DNA of 64,000 nucleotides from Venturia oleaginea (Eukaryota; Ascomycota; Dothideomycetes; Venturiales; Venturiaceae). A model generated the notes under the pieces. That model saw nothing but the letters and a program-made list of their open reading frames with translations, did no database searches and was not told the origin of the DNA. The stretch is from assembly GCA_013176395.1 (NCBI GenBank), contig JABMLP010000001.1, positions 930,001 to 994,000 on the forward strand, written 5' to 3'. This document shows, one piece after another, positions 10,646 through 21,327 of the stretch. Each line of letters opens with the position of its first letter. Within the stretch, counting starts at the first letter, position 1. The position numbers and the translations under genes are program-made.

Positions 10646-11902
10646 CTACACCTCCCCAACAACAACAGCAAAACTCCCTCCAAGATCAAGTGTCCCCGCT
10701 CTCCCCTTCCCATCCCCCCCACCCAACCGTCCAACCCCACCCCTCTCACCAGCCTCAAAAAACTCAATCGTGGCATCAAAAGACTCATTCTCAGACCCAA
10801 TAAACGTCCCAAAATGAACACCAATCGTATTCCGCGACTTCACATCTCTATGAATCTCCACCGCGTCCGCCGGCGAACAGTGCAACGCGGACGGGATATC
10901 GTGATGGGATAGACGAAGACCCATATAGGATATGAAGCCTAAACTCCCACCACGCCATATAGGAATGAAGGAGAGATCGAAGCCATTGAATCTGTTGCCG
11001 ATTTGTTGGAATGCGGGACAGATTACCGAGGATCTTGTCGTGCGTCTGTAGCCTGTGTCGCCGGCATGGTAGACGGCTCCTTTTCGTACGGTGTTTGAAG
11101 TGTTCTTATTGGACGTTCCAGTGAATCGTTCTATTGCCCATCCGCTCCAGAGTGTTGAGCCGCCATCCAGACCTGAGCGTCCTGAGTTGTGTTGGGCGGG
11201 TGTACAGGATATCTTGAACGTTGTTCTAGTTTCTACACCCTCGGGCAGGGGTTTGAAAGTACCATGTGCGAAAAACCGTTCTTTCGAATCCCACCAATCC
11301 ATTTCCTGTATCTGTTTCGCATCGACCCCTGTATTCATCAACCATCTCTTATTCCCCAACGGCACAAACCACGTTGTTTTCGGAAAATTCTTGGTGATGG
11401 CAGTGACCGTCCCCAGATCGAGATGATCATAATGATTATGACTGATAAACACAGCGTCACACCCAGGCAAGTCAGAAATCTGACAAGGACTTTTCTTAAA
11501 CCTGCTCGGTCCAGTATACGCCGTCGGTCCAGCCCTCTCAGAAAAAACAGGATCGAAAAGAAGGTATACGCTCCCCTCATCTTGTCCGGTCGCCGATATC
11601 AAAGGCACAAACTCAACCAAAGCACCAGCATGTCCAAGCCAAGTCCCAATCACACAATCTTTCGCCCCCTTATCGATATTCTGCGCTTTCAAGCTCGCCT
11701 CTCCCCAATCCGGTTGCACGACCTCAATCTGTCGTGCGTGAGAATTTCTGTGAAGTGACGGATACAAACTGAATGGAAATGATAAGTCGAAAGTTTCGTT
11801 CCATGTTGGCGGATTTGCTGACGGCCAGGGATTCTTGAAAGCGGTGCCTGCACTGTTTGTCCAGTGCGATGGTCGATCTTTTGAGGAGGATTTCCGGAAC
11901 AT
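10646..11902 (-). CDS. NAPE-PLD-like metallo-beta-lactamase-fold hydrolase
   Basis: A 418-aa single-exon frame starting at ATG 11902. It belongs to the zinc-dependent metallo-beta-lactamase fold group that includes N-acyl-phosphatidylethanolamine phospholipase D and yeast Fmp30. Metal-binding motif SHNHYDHLD lies at about 154-162 (HxHxDH), with a GTWLGHAG segment near 87, YHAGDTGY near 278 (further metal ligands) and VHFGTF near 370 (the NAPE-PLD-type iHwGTF block). The N-terminus is not a clear signal peptide; Fmp30 is mitochondrial, but targeting here is undetermined. It is convergent with the DOMON/b561 gene, with about 120 bp between stops. The substrate is not deducible from the sequence. 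Confidence 0.85.
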   Translation of the reverse strand: MFRKSSSKDRPSHWTNSAGTAFKNPWPSANPPTWNETFDLSFPFSLYPSLHRNSHARQIEVVQPDWGEASLKAQNIDKGAKDCVIGTWLGHAGALVEFVPLISATGQDEGSVYLLFDPVFSERAGPTAYTGPSRFKKSPCQISDLPGCDAVFISHNHYDHLDLGTVTAITKNFPKTTWFVPLGNKRWLMNTGVDAKQIQEMDWWDSKERFFAHGTFKPLPEGVETRTTFKISCTPAQHNSGRSGLDGGSTLWSGWAIERFTGTSNKNTSNTVRKGAVYHAGDTGYRRTTRSSVICPAFQQIGNRFNGFDLSFIPIWRGGSLGFISYMGLRLSHHDIPSALHCSPADAVEIHRDVKSRNTIGVHFGTFIGSENESFDATIEFFEAGERGGVGRLGGGDGKGRAGTLDLGGSFAVVVGEV

Positions 11903-12841
11903 GTTATGGGACGATTTAGGGTAGGTAAATGGAGGTTAGCAGGTAAACTTTCATGGTTTGGAGATGGGCATGGTATTTGCCATGTCGAGATCTTGGCTGA
12001 CGTATATCCGGGGTAGCGTTAGCCTGCTTTTGGATATCTCACGTGCCTTTGACCCGTGTTGTACCATGCCAAAGTCGTTTGCTTTGTGAGAAGAAATTGA
12101 TGCTCTTTGAGATCCTCCAGATCGCAATTAATCTCCATTAGCCCTTGACAATGCGAGTTCGAAGAAATGTGGGATTCTATAGTTATCGATCTCCCAATGG
12201 AGACCCTGGATATTAGCATTCCTATGGTTGTAGGCACAACCACCTTCGCCCTTCTTGTACACTTGCTTGCCAGGCTTATATCAATGAAATCATGGTATAA
12301 CACAACGTCTCATGCCTCATAAGTCATATGGGTGCTGGGTGTGAAGCACTCAGTCGCAGTGGCACTTTCTCTATACATTTCGCCTGAGCGATTTCTTCTC
12401 TCTTCATCCACGCTCACGCAGCTGGCTCGATTCCAGGCTCCATAGATTCCCTCACCATTTGAAAGTACTCTCAGTCCCTCATACAGCACAGGTCCCACGA
12501 ATCTTCCACGAGGATTCGAGGATTTATTCATTGAGCAGGGCGGAGTGAAAACGGCCGATGCTTCCTTCGATGACTGTTAGTTGATTAGAAGCATACATAG
12601 GTGCATTCAGCTGCTCCAGAAACACGAGCCTCCACTACACCACAAGTCTTGAACGGATTGTCTTTTCCACCCGTGCAATGGTTGCAGGAGTGCTGTTTGG
12701 TGTAGCTCCGCGAGACATCTGTCCAAAGATAACGCTCAAGTAGTTCTGATGGAAATGAGCTTGTCCACAAAAAAAGAGAACATTTACACCATCTACTCCC
12801 CACCAGGAATGACGACAATCGACTCATCCCGCATTACGAAT
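11903..12841. other. Intergenic region, no gene recognised
   Basis: Several short frames (up to 94 codons) exist on the minus strand, but none has recognisable family features, signal peptide or splice pattern. The region ends at a long inverted repeat. Confidence 0.35.
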
Positions 12842-13204
12842 AGGCCAATTAGGAGTGTCCTCCCCAGCCAAGACATCCACGATATCCAGGTGGTGAGGGT
12901 CAAGAAGATTACGAGTCCTCTCACACTCAGCCAAGGTCAGAATGATACAGTACAAATCCCTCATATTTCCTAAGCTCTTTGGCTATCCTAAGAATATACG
13001 GAGGACGTTCTAATAGCTTCCAACAGAACGTATCTTTAGAAGTTCTTGGGACAGCTAAAGAGCTTGGGAAATATGAGGTAGTTATACTGTGTCATTCTGA
13101 CCTTGGCTGAGTGTGAGAGAACTCATAATCTTCTTGCCCCTCGCCACCTGGATATCGTGGATGTCTTGGTCTGAAACGGGTGCATTCTCCTAATGCTAAA
13201 GGAA
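12842..13204. repeat. Near-full-length imperfect inverted repeat (about 360 bp hairpin)
   Basis: The left arm (from about 12842 to 13013) and right arm (from about 13025 to 13204) are reverse complements with scattered mismatches. Matching blocks include gccaagacatccacgatatc against its complement near 13150, the CTCAGCCAAGGTCAGAATGA block against its complement near 13100, and acgttct/agaacgt next to an apex of about 13 nt. The transcript of either strand would fold into one long hairpin. It is probably a foldback/MITE-type element or an inverted duplication. No coding content or clear target duplication was found. Confidence 0.75.
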
Positions 13205-13659
13205 GTTCGGAATTATCGGGGCCCAATGTCTTTATAGCAAGCATAAAAACCCTCGTGGAAACACTTCTTTTTTAAAATTCCGTGCGCAGCACGGCTGACG
13301 AAGGAATCATTTCGATCGACATCGCCGAACAGCTCACAACTGGGCCTCTTCGAGATCTGCTTCCAAGTTCTGAATATTTGCTTCCAAGCTCTGAATACGC
13401 GCCTGAGCTCTCTTGGATTTATACGGGATTTGGTTTCACTATTCCTGTTAGCGTTTCTTCGAGGTCTTGCATGGCTTAAGCTTACAAAGTGTTGCATATC
13501 TTTTGTAGTGCACTACAACTATCTGGAGTCAGCTGAGACGGATCATCTTGTGGAATCCGAGCAACTCCGACGAAGAGGGGTTCGTCCACAGAGGGCTATG
13601 TGCTCCTGCTACTGCTGGGCAGTCGGCTCATCAACATGCCCTGGCTTGAGACGTTGAAT

Positions 13660-14495
13660 TATGTTGCTCCTCTCTTTGCCAGCCCCTGCGTTCGTCCGTT
13701 GTCGCTATATCCACTGTTCTGTGTACTCATTGGAGGTGTCTCGTTTCGCTGGACAGATTCCGTATCCATCTGACTGTACATGCGCTTTCTAGGCGCAGCG
13801 GGGTTTTCCATCAATGGCGTAGAGCTTGCAGTCGACCTATGATCGTCTTCTGCTTCTTCTTTAATCAGGATGTGCGGGGAGAGGGGAATGGTTTGTGATA
13901 GCGCCTGTGTAACTGGTACTAGACTGTTTGGCAAGGGTGTAGATGGAGTTGTTGGATTTATTTGGGTCGAAGGGATCGCCTGACTCGAATGAAAGGATTA
14001 AGTTGGTTAGCTTGATTGACTTGATGGAAATGGTTGGCCCGGTTGACTCGATTGAGATATTGGACTCGCCGGAAGAGTAGAGGTCGTGTCTGCCCTTGCA
14101 CAAGAGGCTCGCTGTTCGAACCTCTTCACATGAGAAAGTATCGCCTCTTCCCTGCTTGATCTGCCCATAGAAATAGATCACAGCCTCTGGCTTTGTCCGT
14201 ACCGAATTTGCACTTGCAGAGCTATCTGCCTTTGTTTGAGCCCTTTTGGGTTTCTACAAGCACGGCCAAGGTTGGTGGACTGCAGTCGCAATACCATTTG
14301 CCCTCGAAGAACTGACCTCCACCCCAGACCATACTGTAAGAAATGAGCGCGTAAACGTGGATGAGAGGGGCTGATGGGAGGATAAGGTTTTCGTTCAGAT
14401 GAAGCACTGCCTCGGTTTGAAATGGACCAGAGTGGGGATCTCCGCCTCGAGCTCGCTCCAATATACATACAGCACTGCATAGTGCACGTAAACAT
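13660..14495 (-). pseudogene. Decayed GRF-type zinc-finger gene
   Basis: On the minus strand, around 14300-14140, the translation contains GKWYCDC, then NKGR, then stop, LCKCKF and ARGCDLFLWAD. This is the pattern of a GRF zinc finger (C.C ... N.GR.f..C ... gC.fF.W.d), a DNA-binding module found in topoisomerase III, APE2 and many fungal proteins. The frame is interrupted by TAG (14222-14224, where CAG would give Gln) and by TGA (14126-14128, where CGA would give Arg), and the downstream Ser/Asn-rich part is spread over other frames (13934-13659). Both stops are explained by single C-to-T changes. I see no way to splice around them. It is therefore a relic; the original start is unclear. Confidence 0.55.
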
Positions 14496-14834
14496 ATCTG
14501 ATAGAACCCAGAAGATTGGTGAGCAGTCCTACACCACGCGGACTTTACTGCTGTTGCTCATATCGGGCTTTGCATGATAAAATGAGTGAAGATGATCAAG
14601 CTTGATTTAATCTACGTGGCAGAAGTGAGGAATATATATGCTGCGTCACGTGATGTCACATGCAGTCACGTGCACAATGTGGTGATCGCCCTTATTCTAA
14701 CATTGCATAGAGTCAAGTGCGACATAGTTGCGCATAAATCGATGAAAGGCTTATCGTAGCATTGCACCTGGCCCCTACACACCAGAAATTCTGCTGCATA
14801 TCTAACCATATCTCTGACCAGCAACCGATCCAAC

Positions 14835-15005
14835 ATGCGTATAACTCCATTCTTCTCAGCTATCTCCGTCGTTCTCTAAACCCTGGCCTCTCCACTGGCC
14901 TAAAAGTCATCTAGCGATGATGGTCCCTCTGCAAATTGGCTAACAGCACTACAAGCCAAAAGAGTCTTCTTTGCATGGCAGAATCTACTTCGGTACCACT
15001 AGATA
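14835..15005 (+). pseudogene. Relic of a small secreted-protein gene
   Basis: From the ATG at 14835 the frame reads MRITPFFSAISVVL, stop, TLASPLA, stop, KSSSDDGPSANW and continues to about 15003. Ignoring the stops, this is a textbook secretion signal followed by a short polar mature part. Both internal stops are TAA where a single C-to-T change from CAA would account for them. No longer homologous region or introns were identified. It may be a dead effector-like gene; this is tentative because the piece is short. Confidence 0.35.
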
Positions 15006-16456
15006 GCTCTTGGATTGCTCGCTAACCATAACGGTCAATCCTATTTCAATCACATAACACCTTCCACCTTGATTTTCGTCTAACCAGTGGTACCATGCAG
15101 CCTCGAAGAACCGACATACTGGTGATCCTCATAGATCTGCAAATCATCTATGGAACTAAGTCCTCATTCCACACATTGAGGTACTGCCATATTCTCATTG
15201 GGGTTTCTCTCTCCCAAACGATTTACTAATGAGGAGGCTGAAAAGCAGCCTCAAGATTCAAGATATTGATCTGCGCCAGGAACAAACGAGACCCAAGACT
15301 TTAGGGCAGATCTTGCTCTTGAGGCACGTAAGCCTGAGCCGCAAACAGCTGTATATACATCGCACTCGTGACAACAGCAACTCCCGGCCGCCTACGCAGA
15401 CCTACGCAGGACAAACGCAAAGTATGAAGGAATTAGGAAGCAAAATAATGGTATCAGCGATTTCATCGATGCAACCGGGTTTTTTCAGGTCTCTAGCACT
15501 AAGGCTCATTGCCACGCCAAATTGCTTCGTTGGATTTTGGGCTAACTTCCGATCATCAAGCTTGAATCAACAGCGCCGCAGAAGGAGAGAAGAAAGCAGA
15601 TTCTCGGGTAATTCCCGTGACTAGATTAGATACTAGAAGAACCAACTCAAGTACTGAGCGAGGCGACTTAGGAAATTACGAAGTGAGTACGGTATATTCG
15701 AGAAGAAGTGATAGAGGGTGCTTTCGCGCGATACTGTTAGGCTTTGTTGTTTATTGATACCACATACCCGATTGAGCCGACTCATAAGCAAGATCTCCAA
15801 GTGTTTATTTCCTCCTGTTGGAATTTGATTTTGTTCCGGAAATAAACAATGCCTAGTTGTACCTGGTCAATGCAGGACTTAGGGGGGCAGGTCGATGGGA
15901 TCGCCAAGAAATAGTCTACACCGAGATGGGTCGGCGGGACGGGCCCTGACAGTTTCCAACCTTCACCAATAACAATTCTGACAGGACCTGGATGTGGGAG
16001 GGTTGTCTGCTAAGATTGCGACCGAGTGTTTACTGTGTAAGTGTGGCAGGATCGTCGCCAAGGATGGTGTCTTCCACGCGCGAATGTCGCCATCAAGCAC
16101 AACAACAGAACCACCACCTACATGGCATCTGTGCTTTTAGCCATTGAAAACGATTTGACATTGCATGCCAGTGATTTCTACTGATCACCAAGAACCATTT
16201 CTAAATTTGGAGTAGTACACCAAACTCTGGACGAAAAAGGGTTTGCTTTCGTGATGGATTCGCCATGCCGCATTTCGATTGCTTTGAAATGTCTGTTATG
16301 CCGCAAAGCAGATCGATAGACCATCGTAATTAGAATGTGGTTGTGCAGACAATGAACGTAAACAAGCAATGCGGAGGTGGTGTAAATACCCTATGTTTGG
16401 GTCGTCGGGTTCATACACTTTCCATCTCAGATCATCTTCTTTCGGTCGCTACAACT
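15006..16456. other. Region without a supported gene
   Basis: A 131-codon frame at 15229-15624 has no recognisable features. No repeats or transposon ends were identified. The last part (16370-16456) is the probable promoter of the oxalate decarboxylase gene. Confidence 0.35.
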
Positions 16457-18440
16457 ATGAGATTCTCAACTGTGTCAGCGCTTTGCTTGTTTGGTTCGGC
16501 TGCGACTGCCAATGTCGTGAAACGCGCTGCTCAATTTACACAAGGCCAACCCATTGATGGGAATGGAAAGGGAGGGCCTATTCTAGGTGAGCAACTCCTC
16601 AAACATTGGCTTCCGTATTAGACTTCACTTCTTGTGCTTTGAGGTTAACGAGGACACTTGCAACCTGCGATCGAGTGTTTTTCTGAGAGCCAAGACAGCT
16701 GCAGATTAATTCCCAAAAGATTTTCATCCGATTTCTAGAGAATGAGATTTTCTTTTATATTACAGAACAGGAAGTCTGTGGGGCGTAATCGACGGATCGA
16801 CGTTAAACGACGGCAAAAGACGTGTTTAATCAGCAATATTTTCATACCCAGCTGTCTTGGCTCTCAGTAAACTACTTGACCGCAGGTTGTAAATGTCCTC
16901 GTTAACTTCGAAAGCACAGTACTTGAGATCGAGGGTACAATAGTTCTGCTGGCTTGTCTGTTTGGATGGCTAAGAACACATCGCTATCGATTTGAAGCCA
17001 TCCAGATAACTCAAGCAAAGAAGCAGTGAACAAACAACCCGGCCGTAGGCTAATGAATTTTCAGGGGGCACGAACTGTTGCAAAGTAGTAATAGGCCAAA
17101 AGAAGGCCTCTATACCATAGTGTAGGTACAGAGGCAATATAGACCGGATCCTGATTTTTGTGACACGAACACGCAGTTGGATCTCCAGAACCCCGACAAC
17201 TTGGCTCGGCAACCGACAGATGCTGGAACCGTTCCCAATCTAAAGTGGAGCTTCTCTGATTCAAAGGCCAAAATCTTCAATGGAGGTTGGACTCGAGAGC
17301 AGGTCATTCAAGATTTACCTCAATCGACAGACATCGCTGCCGCCCAGCAGCATCTGAAGAAGGGGGCTCTACGTGAACTTCATTGGCATAAAGTCGTAAG
17401 TATTGCTTTGCAATCGAGATATTGGGTTCTACTAAACAAGGCCAGGCTGAGTGGGTATCGTCTATGCCGGCTCTGTCCTCATTTCAGCTGTCAATGAGAA
17501 AGGACAGTTCCAGGTCGAAAACTTGGCTCTGGTGATATCTGGTACTTTCCAAAGGGCTCCGCACACACGATCCAAGGTCTCGAGGACGAGAATGAGTATC
17601 TCCTCGCCTTTGATGAGGCCGATTTTGACAAGGCTGGGTGAGTGACGGTTCCTGCAGAGAATTAGCAGTCTCTAACAAGTTCAGCACCACCTTCATGGTC
17701 GACGATTGGTTGGCACACACTCCAAGAGACATAATCGCAAAGAACTTCGGCGTTGACCCGAGTGTTTTTGCCAACCTTCCAGCAACCGATGCTTATATTT
17801 TCAATGGCACCGTGAGCAACAGTACTGTGGGACCCTCTACCATAACAGGCAATGCGTCTTACGTCTACCACACGCTTCAGCATCCTGCAGAGAAGGTTCC
17901 AGGTCGAGGTGGAGAGTTCCGCAAAATCGACTCAACCAACTTCCCTATAGCAAAGACATTGGCTGCAGCATTCATCACATTGAAGCCTGGAGGGCTGAGA
18001 GAGCTCCACTGGCATCCCAATGTAAGTTGCGATTTCGAGTGAAGTATTGCAACAGATTCTGACATGCTGTTGCAGGCTCAAGAATGGCTCTATTTCCACA
18101 AAGGACATGCGCGCGCGACAGTTTTCACGGGTGGCGCTTCAGCCCGAACCTTTGACTTCAGTGCCGGTGATACGGCTGCATTCCCCGACAACTCAGGGTA
18201 GGTCTTCTTGTCCGTTGTTCCGTGCCAGACGACTAATTCCAGTGTAGCCATTACATCGAGAACACGTCTTCCACAGAAGATCTGGTCTGGATCGAACTGT
18301 ATAAGTCGGATCGTGTAGCTGATATTCCCTTGACTCAATGGCTCGCTCTTACTCCATCTGATATCGTTGCGCAAACACTGAAGGTCCCGATCTCCTTTGT
18401 GGAAGGCCTGAAGAAGGAGAAGCAGTTGTTGATCTCGTAG
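16457..18440 (+). pseudogene. Oxalate decarboxylase (bicupin) gene with two frameshifts
   Basis: Secreted bicupin that converts oxalate to formate and CO2 with Mn. Proposed exons: 16457-16586, 17065-17084, 17177-17395, 17446-17637, 17685-18021, 18076-18197 and 18248-18440. The signal peptide begins MRFSTVSALCLFGSAATA. Cupin 1 carries LRELHWHKV and cupin 2 carries LRELHWHPN, both with the Mn-binding HxH, and the carboxy-proximal HKGHARATV block is present. Exon 4 lacks one G at two places: near 17453 (after AEW) and near 17525 (before the DIWYFPKG block). As written it cannot encode the full protein, although the downstream half is perfectly conserved. Both losses are in G runs, so a sequencing error is possible. 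Intron 1 is inflated to 478 nt by an inverted-repeat element. The 20-nt exon 2 is inferred from phase and the expected GGTN residues. Confidence 0.8.
16633..16920. mobile_element. MITE-like inverted-repeat element inside intron 1
   Basis: The two ends are inverted repeats of about 70 bp. TGTGCTTTGAGGTTAACGAG at the left pairs with its near-complement at the right end (about 16880-16917), and the AGAGCCAAGACAGCTG block (about 16687-16702) pairs with CAGCTGTCTTGGCTCT (about 16850-16865). The interior of about 145 bp has no coding potential. A possible ACTT duplication flanks it (near 16627 and 16920) but is too short to be sure. It lies entirely within intron 1 of the oxalate decarboxylase gene. 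Confidence 0.65.
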
Positions 18441-18720
18441 ATGCGTAGAAGATTGGTGGAGTGAAGAGATGGCCGAGATGTTGCTTCGTTGTTATGTTCT
18501 CCTGTCAGCAGTCGGTCAACTGTATACGGGGACAGTAATTTGCGCGTTAGAGTTGCATCGTTAGGATGCTTCCAGTACTTTTGTAGAGGCCAGATGAGTA
18601 CTTGCAACAGAAGATGCCACCAATTTTTAGGCGGGCCCTGCTCAAATTAAGCGAGGAGCCCCGCTTCTGACCTATCATCCACTCGAACAGCTCTTCATTT
18701 TTATCGTTCAACAATAATAG

Positions 18721-20427
18721 ATGGACTCTCATGAGCATTGTCCCCGCGTTGAACCACAATCTGCCAGTGATACTCAGGCTGAGTTTTCAAAGGCGAGGTC
18801 CTCTTTCCGGACGATATGGACTCTCCTCACCCTCCTTGCCCTTCAAAACATGGCCATCAAGCTGATGAATTTACCTCTAAACCGAGTCATCGAGCTTCGA
18901 TATTGTCAACAATATTATTCACAACACGACCCGTCCAAAATAGGACCTGGTGGAAGTATTCCGGAGGAGCTGTGCAAACTCGACAGTATTCAACAAAAGC
19001 TAGCTTGGATGCAGGGCATGATTGAAACATTGCATATCGTTTGTGGTATGTGAAGCACATGTCGTCTGTCCACATCTGGAGTTGATGACAACCAGATCTC
19101 ATTGTAACGATCCCCTTAAGTGCCCTTGCCGATAAGGGGAAGCAAAGACTGGTCCTTGGTCTGAATGTCAGCGGTCTTGCTCTTATGTATACGTGCATCG
19201 TGCTTGTTGGCTATCTCGACATTCTCCCAATGAGCACTATGCTGATAGGCCCCATCTTCACGCTTCTTGGAGGCGGAAATTGTGCTTTCATGTCCTCGGT
19301 TTACGGCTTGGTTACACAGGCGGCCTCAGTAGAGACTCAAAGGTAAATATCATGTTTCGCAGTCACTCCTGCATTATCAAGCTCAAAATCGCAGGGCGGC
19401 ATATTTTGCCTACATCAGCTCTATCTCATATATCATCTTACTCACCAGTCCGTCAATCTCTGCTCGAACAATGACGACAAATTTGTGGCTCCCATTTTGG
19501 ATCGGAATCATTATGCTCCTGATCGCGTTGCCTGTTATCTTCAGTCTCCAGACTCCTTCTCCAGATCTTAACTCTGTTGCCAACTCCGAGTCAGAAACCT
19601 TGTTACGACGAGCATCCGTCGACATTGAACGCAATCGCCGCAACAATCCTCGCCAGGGCATCCTACTCACCAGCATGGAAACCTTACAACACCTCTGGTG
19701 TCAAGTATCTCAACGAAAAAACTTTCGCTACCTCCTATCAGTCTTCCTAATCGCCTCCCTAGCAAGCTCTGGCACCCCCATTCTACCCCAGTACATTTCA
19801 AAACGCTATGGCTGGACATTTGCCGAAGCAGGGTATCTATTAACAGTAAAGGCCATCGTCAACGTCACTCTCCTCACCATAATTGTCCCGAACGTTATTA
19901 AAGCCTTACACAAATATACCCGCATGAACGGGATCTTTATCAACATCGCCAGCGCAAAAGCTAGTGTTGTTGTCTCGGTAATTGGTGTTTCACTCATCGG
20001 CACGTCCACAACAATGGGGTTTCTTATATTTTGCAAGTCTCCTGGTCATCCTCACATCTAGGTGTGTGCTAATGATATTAGCACTGATTATCTACGCCCT
20101 TGGCTCCTCGATGCCAGTTTTCACCCTTTCTCTTGTGAAGAGCCCGGAAATCGCGGGGCAGGATGCTGATGCCAATTCGCAAGACTATAGTATAGTTACG
20201 ATTGCGCAGACTTGCGGTACGTTGCTCGGGCTTCCGATAATGACGGTTGCATGGGCCAAGGGTATTGGAGTTGGTGGTATGGGCTTGGGACTGCCTCACT
20301 TTGTTTCAGCGGTAAGCTCTACCCCCCACCTCGGAATGAGTATGTGCTGACTGTTCAGATCTTCTACGCGATGGGATATTCTTTCATATGCAAAATCAAT
20401 CCAGAACAGATTCCGGTAGATTCATGA
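18721..20427 (+). CDS. MFS transporter (one frameshift)
   Basis: Multi-pass membrane transporter of the major facilitator superfamily, substrate unknown. Exons 18721-19045, 19096-19342, 19395-20311 and 20359-20427 all have GT..AG introns of 47-52 nt. Hydrophobic helices are visible throughout, with an SALADKGKQR loop (A-motif-like, G.laDr.g.rr) after helix 2, a long cytosolic loop near residues 240-300, and a second half beginning FRYLLSVFLIASL. Near 20029-20032 the frame shifts by one: the text reads ATATTTTGCAAGTCTC, and either one T fewer here or one G fewer just upstream restores the helix FASLLVILTSRCVLM. This is either a one-base sequencing error or a recent inactivation in an otherwise intact gene. 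The neighbour upstream (oxalate decarboxylase) shows the same kind of defect. Confidence 0.75.
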
Positions 20428-21327
20428 AGATTGATAGAAAATACCAATGCAACACAGTCTTGACCTGATCCTGTGCCGCCTCGTTTGTTTGAGATTTTCC
20501 TACTGCCTGATGGTAACTTGGATACTTTTAATCGTCTTCTTAATGATGCTATGACTATATATAGACTTACTAGTTGCATTTTCCCTAGGTCTAGAAAAGA
20601 GACAAATTGGTATTTCTTTCCCCTCGTCGTAGACTTGAATGAGACTGTGACAGTGCTACCCCCGTATGGAGCCTCGAAATCCATTTTTGGATCTTCAGAT
20701 GATCGTACAGCGATATTCAGGAGCACTACAAGAACACTTTTCTTGTCCTTTCTTTCCTCAAAATGATAATCCGATCGTAGCTCCTGCGGCCCAGTCGAGA
20801 TGTGAATGAAAGAAATTCATCAAAAATCATTCCCACCAGCATAATCCTCTTCTCATCTCTCACTAAAGTCACCTCAACCTTCATCCACGACTTCAAATGC
20901 TCGTGCAAACCGAAAAAGGTATACCCCTAGAAACGACCCATGACGTAGGGTCCAAAGTCTCCACAAAACCCTGACTATCCAAAACACCAGCCTCGAGGTC
21001 CCCTGCCAATCTCCCCTTTCCCATTTCATTATATTTCCCCATTTGCCAGGTTTTGCCCTACAACCATCCTTTTGGACTTTGTTTCGGCTGTCAAAAGATC
21101 CGCGGCACAAGATTCGGAAGCCGCATTGACTTGTCCAGGGATCCTTGACCTCATCTAAACCAAATTTTGTTTTTGTTTTGTTTTGGCCTGGTCCGGGAAC
21201 ACGTTGATTGAGCGGACCGTTCTTTTTGGGCAATTCTTGTCCTGACGTCTTGCTGTGTCAACACTTTGTCTTTCTCCTTTCTCGTTGTCTTTTACCGTCG
21301 ACTGTTGGATCTCTGAAGACGGACAAG
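20428..21327. other. Intergenic region and promoter of the TPT transporter gene
   Basis: No supported gene. The TTTTGTTTTTGTTTTG tract near 21168-21182 and the pyrimidine-rich segment before 21328 are consistent with a fungal promoter and 5' leader. Short frames on the minus strand show no family features. Confidence 0.4.

Noticed and set aside
14640..14690. Two CACGTG boxes (TCACGTG repeats) as a regulatory module
   Set aside because: Two short palindromes in a gene-poor stretch, next to a dead gene; too little to support regulation.
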